Below are positions 26,667 through 35,373 of a stretch of DNA of 35,373 nt, piece after piece (within the stretch, counting starts at the first letter, position 1; each line of letters begins with the position of its first letter). A program made the translations under genes and the position numbers. This DNA is from DASSHC01 sp035693105. GTDB lineage: Bacteria > Chloroflexota > Chloroflexia > Thermomicrobiales > Thermomicrobiaceae. The notes under the pieces were generated by a model. It saw nothing but the letters and a program-made list of their open reading frames with translations. It was not told the DNA's origin and ran no database searches. The DNA is taken from contig DASSHC010000380.1 of NCBI GenBank assembly GCA_035693105.1, forward strand, positions 1 to 35,373. Reading direction: 5' to 3'.

Positions 26667-27935
26667 TCAGTCGAAGGCGGGCTCTTCGATGGGGAGACTG
26701 GGCTGCATGGTGCGGGTAACCGGGAAGAAGGAGGCCAGCGTCGCGCCGACCAGGAGGAGCGAGCCGCAGACGATCAGCGTCTGGCGCGTGCCGAAGACCT
26801 GCCCCGCCCAGCCGCCGACCGCGTTGGAGGCGATCAGCACGCCGAAGATGAGGGTGGTGCGCAGGCTGAAGATGCGCCCCATCAGCTCCGGCGGCGTCTG
26901 TCGCTGTACCAGGGTGATGCTGGGGATCAACACCATGACGTTGCCCACGCCGCAGAGCGCCATGGCTGCCACCGCCAGCCAGAGATTGGCCACCGCGCCC
27001 ACCAGCGCGATTGCCAGCCCCATGATCGCCAGGCCGGCGACCACGATGTAGCCGGGCAGGCGCTCGGCGAACGCCCCGATAACGATGCCGCCCAGGATAC
27101 TCCCCAGGCTGATGCCGAAGCCGAGCAGCCCGTAAGCCCAGGAGCCGCGATCGAGCACACCCCAGGCGTAGCCGATCAGGAGCGGGGTCTCGGCGCCCAG
27201 CGTCAGCGGGCCGAGCAGCATGACGAAGGTGTTGGCGCGCACCACCGCGCTCTTGCGCAGGAAGGCGAAGCCTTCGCGCAGGTCGTCGACCATCGAGTGG
27301 TGCCGCTGGGCCGGTGCGATCGCCGCGTGGGCGCGGACCGAGAGCACCAGGAGCGCCGAGATCAGAAAGGAGAGCGAGTCGATGCTGAAGGCCGTGACCA
27401 GCCCGGTGTGGCTGCCGAGCCAGGCGCCGAGCACGCCGACCACCAGCCCGCCCAGCGGGTAGCCGATGATGTCGCTGACATTGCCGCTCACCTGGGAGAT
27501 GGCGTTGGCGGCTGAGAGGTCTTCGGCCGGCACGACCGCCGGGATCAACGACTGCTGCGCCGGGCGAAAAACAATGGTCAGGCTGTTGATGACGAAGAGC
27601 AGGACATAGGTGGCTGGCAAGAAGGTGAACGCCACGAGCGGTAGGGCCAGCACCAGCGGAGTCCGCAGGAGATCGCAGCCGATCATCACCCGTCGCCGGT
27701 CGTGCCGGTCGACGAAGACGCCCGCGGCCAGACCGAGCACCAGATCGGGGAGCATCACCGCCACGAAGGCGAGGCCGGTCTGCGTCAGCGAGCCGGTCAA
27801 CTGGTAGATCAGCGCGGCCAGCGCCACGCGATGGACGCGATCACCCAGCGTGGACGCGACATCGGCGCCCCACAGCGCCGCGAAGTCGCGGTTGCGCGTC
27901 AGCAGGCCGAAACGATCCGCCGCCGGGATCCGCAT
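26667..27935 (-). CDS. MFS transporter (MFS_3-like exporter)
   Basis: A 422-residue polytopic protein with about 12 membrane segments. It opens with LLTRNRDFAALWGADVASTLGDRVHRVAL and has the loop GVFVDRHDRRRVMIGCDL near residues 72-89 and a second-half loop PPELMGRIFSLRTTL near 355. It resembles the other MFS protein at 4544-5782 in family but not closely in sequence. Likely a proton-driven exporter; cargo unknown. The ATG follows GGGGAGGG at eight bases. It runs in the same direction as the MmpL gene 300 bases downstream. Confidence 0.88.
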   Translation of the reverse strand: MRIPAADRFGLLTRNRDFAALWGADVASTLGDRVHRVALAALIYQLTGSLTQTGLAFVAVMLPDLVLGLAAGVFVDRHDRRRVMIGCDLLRTPLVLALPLVAFTFLPATYVLLFVINSLTIVFRPAQQSLIPAVVPAEDLSAANAISQVSGNVSDIIGYPLGGLVVGVLGAWLGSHTGLVTAFSIDSLSFLISALLVLSVRAHAAIAPAQRHHSMVDDLREGFAFLRKSAVVRANTFVMLLGPLTLGAETPLLIGYAWGVLDRGSWAYGLLGFGISLGSILGGIVIGAFAERLPGYIVVAGLAIMGLAIALVGAVANLWLAVAAMALCGVGNVMVLIPSITLVQRQTPPELMGRIFSLRTTLIFGVLIASNAVGGWAGQVFGTRQTLIVCGSLLLVGATLASFFPVTRTMQPSLPIEEPAFD

Positions 27936-28087
27936 CCCTTACCCTCCCCGTTCACCGCGTAGCGTCATGGGTCGCTACCAGAAGGCAGCAGGAACAGAGC
28001 TGTTGTTCGCGGCGAACGCACCCATTTATAGTGCAGATCGGGCCGAAAAACAAGGGCAACGCGGGACATTTCTGACCCGCCTGACGG

Positions 28088-28918
28088 TCACACGTGTCCC
28101 GATTCGGCCGCGGCGGGGTCGCACGGGGAAGACTCACGATACGCGCCCCGCAGCGCGTTGCGCCGCACCGCCAGCACATCGCGCAGCATCAGCAGGCTGT
28201 CGAGCCCCGGCCGGACCTTACTGCCGGCCACGTGGCTCCAGGTGACCGGCAGCTCATAGAGCCGGTAGCCACAGCGCCGCGCCAGGTAGAGCAACTCCAC
28301 GTCGAAGCCGGTCACCAGCGGCCCGCGCACCGGCTGGCCGTCGCGGTAGAGCCGGGCGCGCCGGAAGAGGTCGCACGCCACCCCGGCGCGAAAGCCCTTG
28401 AAGCCGCACTGCGTGTCGCGCAGCCCGGGGACGGCCAGGACCCGCACCGCCCAGTTGAAGACGCGGCCCATCAGGTGGCGGTAGTACGGCTCACCGATGC
28501 GGCGGGCGCTCGGGGCCTCGCGGGTGCCGATGACCATTTCCCAGCCGTCGTCCAGCAGACGATGCGCGTCGGCGACGTAGGCGACCGGCGTCGAGAGGTC
28601 GGCGTCGGTGAAGATGATCGAGCGGCCGCGCGCCGCACGCACCCCGGCGCGCACCGCCGCCGCCTTGCCGCGGTGCGGCAGGCGCAGGTGCCGCACGCCC
28701 GGCTGAGTGGCGGCTTGGGCGGCCAGCGACACGGTCGCATCCTCGCTGCCGTCGTCGGCGATGATCAGTTCCCAACTGAAGGGCTGCGCGCTCAGGAAGG
28801 CGACCACCTCGTGCAGCGTGGCGGGGAGACGCCGCGCCTCGTTGTAGGCAGGGATGATCAGGCTGACGTCGACCCGTTCGGCGGCCGGGTCGCCGCATTG
28901 GGAGGGGCCGAACGCCAA
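28088..28918 (-). CDS. Family 2 glycosyltransferase, Alg5/DPM-like
   Basis: About 276 residues, an inverting GT-A enzyme similar in pattern to dolichyl-phosphate glucosyl/mannosyltransferases: SLIIPAYNEARRLP near 19-32, IIADDGSEDAT at 52-62, FTDADLS with the metal-binding DAD at 105-107, DTQCGFKGFR, and GFDVELLYLARRCGYRLYELPV. It should transfer a sugar from a nucleotide donor to a polyprenyl phosphate at the inner membrane face; no C-terminal membrane helices are seen. The frame stays open far upstream through the antisense of uvrA, which is not coding. The TTG at 28918 is chosen because it is the only common start codon downstream of the promoter at 28985-29012 and has AAGGG eight bases ahead. 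Divergent from uvrA. Confidence 0.87.
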   Translation of the reverse strand: MAFGPSQCGDPAAERVDVSLIIPAYNEARRLPATLHEVVAFLSAQPFSWELIIADDGSEDATVSLAAQAATQPGVRHLRLPHRGKAAAVRAGVRAARGRSIIFTDADLSTPVAYVADAHRLLDDGWEMVIGTREAPSARRIGEPYYRHLMGRVFNWAVRVLAVPGLRDTQCGFKGFRAGVACDLFRRARLYRDGQPVRGPLVTGFDVELLYLARRCGYRLYELPVTWSHVAGSKVRPGLDSLLMLRDVLAVRRNALRGAYRESSPCDPAAAESGHV

Positions 28919-28984
28919 CAGGAGGTCCCTTCTTGCTTGCGAGGGCCATGCGGCGGCGCCCCGCCGTGGCCTGGCGACGTTCCA

Positions 28985-29012
28985 TTGTACCAGCTTGACC
29001 GATCGTGACAAA
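28985..29012 (-). promoter_or_regulatory. Promoter for the glycosyltransferase
   Basis: TTGTCA (29012-29007) and TACAAT (28990-28985) on the minus strand, 16 bases apart, each five of six matches to the sigma-70 consensus. Predicted transcript start near 28978, about 60 bases before the TTG start. The spacer contains the TTGACCGATCG motif on the opposite strand. Confidence 0.6.
28996..29006 (+). promoter_or_regulatory. Candidate shared operator upstream of uvrA
   Basis: TTGACCGATCG in uvrA orientation, identical to the site upstream of recN (8218-8228). It sits inside the spacer of the divergent glycosyltransferase promoter, so a bound protein could affect both genes. Two copies only. Confidence 0.3.
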
Positions 29013-29061
29013 GACGCGTTCGTTCGCGGAGATTCAGCTCCCTTAATGGTCTGGTGTCCCC

Positions 29062-29091
29062 CTGTCACTCTGGCCTCCGAGGCTGTAGAAT
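29062..29091 (+). promoter_or_regulatory. Possible uvrA promoter
   Basis: CTGTCA (29062-29067) and TAGAAT (29086-29091) with an 18-base spacer, four and five matches to consensus, about 40 bases before the uvrA start. Moderate at best. Confidence 0.35.
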
Positions 29092-29131
29092 GAGTACTTG
29101 CGATCGTTTGTTCGAGTTCGACGGAGACGGC

Positions 29132-32026
<2,895 letters not shown>

Positions 32027-32167
32027 ATCGCTTTTGGCAAGCGCGAGCGCGCCCGTTATCTCACGTCGCGGAGGATGTCGCTGCGCTGTCATTTCACGGT
32101 AACTGCCGTCAATCGCTGGTAAAAGGTCCTTCGCTTCGGCACGCGGCGACAGGGCCGGCACGTCCCC

Positions 32168-32274
32168 TCCCTGTCATCCTGAGGCCGCAGCCGAAGGATC
32201 TCCCCTGTCTTACAACGACCCGGGTGCTACACCATCAGGAGAGATCCTTCGCTGCGGCTCAGGATGACAGGGGT
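32168..32274. repeat. Asymmetric doublet element of family A (copy 2, opposite orientation)
   Basis: Left arm 32168-32206 (long inner stem GGC/GCC) and right arm 32237-32274 (short stem GC/GC) are inverted, with GGATC ends inward. The whole element is the copy at 12216-12328 flipped: same arm types in the same order and the same 35-base centre length, sharing for example GGTGCT and CAC. It fills the convergent gap between uvrA and the amidohydrolase and ends six bases from the latter's stop. Confidence 0.88.
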
Positions 32275-32279
32275 TACTG

Positions 32280-33719
32280 CTACCGCTTACCCTGCTCCGA
32301 ATCCGCCCGTCCCTTATGGTACAGATAGCCCTGCGTAACATCCACGACTCGCGTCGGCAAACCCAGCTCGCTCAGGTGCTTCACCCCGGCCTGTGAAGTC
32401 AGCACGGTGGCGCCGCTCCCCACCACCACGCCGTCGAGCTGGACGACGGCGCCGTTGGCCACGGTCAGGCTCACCTGCCGCCGCCCCTGGTCGGCCACGA
32501 TCACGTCCGCGTCGGCGCCTTCACCGAGGTGCCCCTTCTCCGGCAGGGCAAGCACGCGCGCCGGCAGGTCGGACGCCTTGTGGACGAACTGGCGCAGCGT
32601 CATGAAGCCGAAGTCGACCAGATCGAGGCCCTTCTCCAGGATGACGTTGCGCCAGCGCCCGCCGTCGCTGGTCAGCGTGTCGACGATGAAGTCGCCATCG
32701 CCCTCGAAGGCCACGCCGCGCGGGGTCAGCCGGGCGGTCGCGGTCATCAGGGCGCTGATGCGGCTATTGACCGGGAAGCTGACGCCCTGCCGGGTATTGG
32801 CCTCTTCCCACAGCCGCAGACCCTCCTCGCCGCTGATCTGGGTCAGCCCCTCGCCGGAGCGCACGTTGGCGTGGCAGTAGCCGTCGAGGAAGGCCTGGCG
32901 CATGCCGTCGCGCGTCTCGGTGTAGCCGCGCAGGCGCAGGCAGTTACGGGTGATCTGGTCGCGCGGCACGTCGTCGGCGCATTCCCCCGAGCAGCCATTA
33001 AAGGGGAAGAGGTGCGACTCGGTCACGACCCAGGGGATCGTGCGCAGGATCGCCAGCGCCTCCTCGTTCTCGGCCACGATGTCGGCGTCGGCGCCGCGCA
33101 GGTAGGCGTTGATGTGGGCGATCTGCAGCGAGTTGTGGCCGATCAGATCGGGCGCCTGGCGCAGTCCCGCCAGCGTGCTGGGTGCGGTGGTCGTGCCGCA
33201 GTGGTAGCCGACGAAGGCGCCGGCCGCGTTGCCGCGCGCGATCATCAGCGCGGTGGCTTCGGGGGTCGAGGGGTAGTGGCCGCCCAGCACCTTGATGCCG
33301 AGCGCGCCCTCGTGCAGCACCTGCTGGATCTGGTCATCGAGCGCGGCGCTGGAGGGCGTCTCTCCGGCGTAGGGGCCGAGCATCTGGATGCCGCCGACGG
33401 TGATGCCGGCCCCGGCTATGGGCAGCTCGGCGAGCATGCCGCGAAAATCGGAGAAGTCGAGCGCGGTGGTGACCCCGGCGCGGGCGAGCTGGCGATGCGC
33501 GGTGGTGCCGCCGCCGCGCACCGGGATGTGGACCTCGGTGTCGATGATCCCCGGCATGACGAGCTTACCCGCGGCGTCGTAGGCCTCGCGCGCCTCCTCC
33601 GCCGCGATCTCCGGCGCGAGCCGCGCGATCTTGCCCCCTTCGATGGCGAGATCACGCCGTGCGATGAGGTTGTTGCGCGCATCGACCAGCGTGCCGCCCT
33701 TGATTACCAGGTCGTACAT
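32280..33719 (-). CDS. Amidohydrolase superfamily protein (hydantoinase/D-aminoacylase-like) with altered HxH motif
   Basis: About 479 residues. It opens with MYDLVIKGGTLVDARNNLIARRDLAIEGGKI, the usual amidohydrolase N-terminal strand domain, then PGIIDTEVHIPV near 56-67, where most members have DxHxH; here the first His is Glu. Other expected ligands are plausible: a Lys in GALGIKVLGG, His in VGYHCGTT, His in IGHNSLQIAHIN, and Asp in FEGDGDFIVD. A Cys-containing stretch (NGCSGECADD) is unusual. The end is the C-terminal strand domain (ADADVIVADQGRRQVSLTVANG). The ATG at 33719 has AAAGGAG five bases ahead; the GTG at 33734 overlaps that site and is rejected. Substrate unknown. Confidence 0.83.
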   Translation of the reverse strand: MYDLVIKGGTLVDARNNLIARRDLAIEGGKIARLAPEIAAEEAREAYDAAGKLVMPGIIDTEVHIPVRGGGTTAHRQLARAGVTTALDFSDFRGMLAELPIAGAGITVGGIQMLGPYAGETPSSAALDDQIQQVLHEGALGIKVLGGHYPSTPEATALMIARGNAAGAFVGYHCGTTTAPSTLAGLRQAPDLIGHNSLQIAHINAYLRGADADIVAENEEALAILRTIPWVVTESHLFPFNGCSGECADDVPRDQITRNCLRLRGYTETRDGMRQAFLDGYCHANVRSGEGLTQISGEEGLRLWEEANTRQGVSFPVNSRISALMTATARLTPRGVAFEGDGDFIVDTLTSDGGRWRNVILEKGLDLVDFGFMTLRQFVHKASDLPARVLALPEKGHLGEGADADVIVADQGRRQVSLTVANGAVVQLDGVVVGSGATVLTSQAGVKHLSELGLPTRVVDVTQGYLYHKGRADSEQGKR

Positions 33720-33873
33720 GCCTGCTCCTTTCACCGGGGATGCTCAGGCCCTGGTTGAACCGCTGTGTGGGAGTAGAACAGGGCCGAGTTCAGCCCCAGC
33801 TCGATAGCCGTGAGCGACTGCGCATCCGCGTAACCGTGGCCGGATCCGCGCCAGTGTAGCATGGGGCCGCGCG

Positions 33874-33903
33874 TTGTCGTGGTCCGCTGCCGCTTAGTAT
33901 TAT
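33874..33903 (+). promoter_or_regulatory. Promoter for the HNH gene
   Basis: TTGTCG (33874-33879) and TATTAT (33898-33903) with an 18-base spacer, in one of the few AT-rich spots of the window. The predicted transcript starts near 33910, about 45 bases before the GTG. Confidence 0.5.
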
Positions 33904-33954
33904 TTATGCGGAAGCGGGCAATGACACCGTGTCCGAACGGAGCAAGGGCTCAGC

Positions 33955-34533
33955 GTGAACGACGAGGAACCCGCCAGGGCCGGCAACGGCCATCTCAACG
34001 GGCGCCATCCGGTCCTGGTACTGAACCACAACTACGAACCGCTCAACGTCTGCAACTTCCGCCGTGCGATGGTGCTCGTCATCAGCGGCAAGGCGGAGGT
34101 ACTCGAGGCCTACAATCTCGAAGTGAGCACCGTGAGCGTGCACTTCGACGTGCCCTCCGTCGTCCGGCTGGGAGCGATGATTCGCCGCCCGCACCCGCGC
34201 GTGAAGCTCTGCCGCCGCGAGATCTTCATCCGCGACAACTTCACCTGCCAGTACTGCGGCACGCGCACGCACGAGCTGACCATCGACCACGTGGTGCCGC
34301 GCTCCAAGGGCGGCGGGCACAGCTGGGAGAACCTGGTCACTGCCTGCCGCAGTTGCAACCACCGCAAGGGCGGCAAGAGCCTGGCCGAGGCGCGTCTGAC
34401 GCTGTCGCGCCAGCCGTTCGAGCCGCGCGCCGGGCGCTACTACGCCATCCAGCGGGCGCTGAACTCTTCGGTCAACGAGTCCTGGCTGAAATTCATCCCC
34501 GGCTTCGAAGCCCCGGTTCCGTCCAGTCGCTGA
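33955..34533 (+). CDS. HNH endonuclease family protein
   Basis: A 192-residue protein. The N-terminal half (VLVLNHNYEPLNVCNFRRAMVLVISGKAEVLE) is a conserved domain found with this HNH type. The C-terminal part is a zinc-bound HNH motif: Cys98 and Cys101 (FTCQYCG), Asp111-His112 (LTIDHVVPRSKGG), Asn126 (WENLVTAC), and Cys131, Cys134 and His136. Single-copy chromosomal homologues of this length occur in many bacteria, with no proven role; nothing suggests a phage or intron here. The GTG has AAGGG six bases ahead. A hairpin follows the stop, then serS. Confidence 0.88.
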   Translation: MNDEEPARAGNGHLNGRHPVLVLNHNYEPLNVCNFRRAMVLVISGKAEVLEAYNLEVSTVSVHFDVPSVVRLGAMIRRPHPRVKLCRREIFIRDNFTCQYCGTRTHELTIDHVVPRSKGGGHSWENLVTACRSCNHRKGGKSLAEARLTLSRQPFEPRAGRYYAIQRALNSSVNESWLKFIPGFEAPVPSSR

Positions 34534-34559
34534 GGCGGTGGCCAGGCCGGGCCGCCGCC
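34534..34559 (+). terminator. Hairpin directly after the HNH stop
   Basis: GGCGGTGGCC pairs with GGCCGCCGCC (one G-T pair) around six bases, starting at the base after the TGA. No T-run. It may separate the HNH gene from serS or only attenuate. Confidence 0.4.
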
Positions 34560-34623
34560 ACGTCGCGCGCCGGCGCGGGCCATTGTCGTCGTCCGTGGTG
34601 ACTGGGAGAACTGGGAGAGAACC

Positions 34624-35373
34624 ATGTTAGACCTTCGCTTCATTCGCGAGCACCCCGACGCCGTACGCGAGGGATTGGCCCGGCTGCACGCCGAGGCGCC
34701 GATCGACGAGATCCTGGCGCTGGACGAGCGCCATCGCGGCCTGCTGGCCGAGGTCGAGCAGATGAAGGCCGAGCGCAACGCCACCTCGAAGGAGATCGGC
34801 CGGGCCACGGCGGGGCCGGAGCGCGAGGCGCGCATCACCGCCATGCGCGCGCTCGGCGACCGCATCCAGCAGCTCGACGTCGAAGTCGGGCGCCTCGACG
34901 CCGAGTTGAACGACCTGCTCTTGCAGGTGCCGAACATGCCCGATCCGGATGTGCCGGTTGGGGAGGGCGAAGAAGACAACGTGGTCGTGCGCCACTGGGG
35001 TACGCCGCGCGACTTCGCCTTCCCGGTGCGGCCGCACTGGGAGCTGGCCGAGGAACTGCGGCTGATCGACTTCACCCGGGGTGTCAAGGTCTCCGGCTCG
35101 CGCTTCTATTTTTTGCGTGGCGACCTGGCGCGCCTGCAGCGCGCGCTGATCACCTGGATGGTCGACCTGCATGTCCAGCAGCACGGCTTTCTGGAGATGT
35201 ACGCGCCGTATCTGGTGCGCCGCGAGGCCATGGTCGGCACCGGCAACCTGCCCAAGTTCGGCGACGCGCTCTACCATGACGAGGAGTCGGATCTCTGGCT
35301 GGTGCCGACGGCTGAAGTGCCGGTGACGAACCTCTACCGTGAGGAGATCATCGAACCGGGCACGCTGCCGATC
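34624..35373 (+). CDS. serS: Seryl-tRNA synthetase, 3' end outside window
   Basis: The first 250 residues of a class II synthetase; the full protein is usually about 420-430. It starts MLDLRFIREHPDAVREGLAR, the family's usual opening, followed by the long antiparallel coiled-coil arm (about 30-100) that grips the tRNA-Ser variable arm. Then come VPNMPDPDVPVG, the catalytic-domain start GVKVSGSRFYFL and the serine-binding region TAEVPVTNLY near 231-240. The ATG has GGGAGAG five bases ahead. No T-box leader is seen in the 90-base gap upstream. Confidence 0.97.
   Translation, partial: MLDLRFIREHPDAVREGLARLHAEAPIDEILALDERHRGLLAEVEQMKAERNATSKEIGRATAGPEREARITAMRALGDRIQQLDVEVGRLDAELNDLLLQVPNMPDPDVPVGEGEEDNVVVRHWGTPRDFAFPVRPHWELAEELRLIDFTRGVKVSGSRFYFLRGDLARLQRALITWMVDLHVQQHGFLEMYAPYLVRREAMVGTGNLPKFGDALYHDEESDLWLVPTAEVPVTNLYREEIIEPGTLPI

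Noticed and set aside
29054..29131. 26-codon upstream extension of UvrA
   Set aside because: It overlaps the likely promoter and lacks family similarity; ATG 29132 starts the conserved sequence.
34534..34623. T-box riboswitch upstream of serS
   Set aside because: The gap is only 90 bases and lacks the T-box core and the antiterminator sequence.

Overview
The window reads as a piece of a high-GC bacterial chromosome, probably from the Chloroflexota and most likely near Thermomicrobia/Sphaerobacter. This is an inference from gene content: frequent GTG starts, a GCS2/ATP-grasp ligase cluster, an EF-P with arginine at the loop tip, a GH18 protein with TGHSL...FGYP repeats, an F420-type luciferase-like oxidoreductase, and many short structured repeats between genes. 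There is no plasmid, phage, transposase, rRNA, tRNA or CRISPR array. Most genes are housekeeping or accessory metabolism with ordinary codon use.

Layout. 1-3338 (+): three consecutive ATP-dependent carboxylate-amine ligases (circularly permuted ATP-grasp, GCS2, ATP-grasp), tightly packed and probably making one peptide-like metabolite. 3489-8172 (-): F420-type oxidoreductase, MFS exporter, YbaB/EbfC and RecN. 8382-8669 (+): a small DUF1330 protein. 8929-13685 (-): a very large Asp-box propeller protein and a CapA-family protein. 14265-20116 (-): a compact operon GH18 -> aroQ -> pepQ -> efp -> accB -> xseA -> xseB, a shortened form of a widely conserved order. 20569-27935 (-): a membrane-anchored unknown, uvrB, an MmpL-type transporter and a second MFS. 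28088-28918 (-) and 29132-32026 (+): a divergent pair, an Alg5-like glycosyltransferase and uvrA. 32280-33719 (-): an amidohydrolase with an altered metal motif. 33955-35373 (+): an HNH nuclease and the start of serS.

DNA repair and nucleoid genes are frequent (recN, uvrA, uvrB, xseA, xseB, ybaB). recN and uvrA share an 11-base motif upstream in the same orientation.

The most unusual material lies between genes. At least three families of short hairpin-forming repeats occur, mostly as inverted doublets. In two families the stems show compensatory base changes between copies, so the folded structure itself appears to be conserved. All three convergent gene junctions in the window carry such a doublet, from unrelated families. 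Two copies of one doublet, 20 kb apart, are the same asymmetric ~110-base element in opposite orientations. No mobilising enzyme is encoded here.
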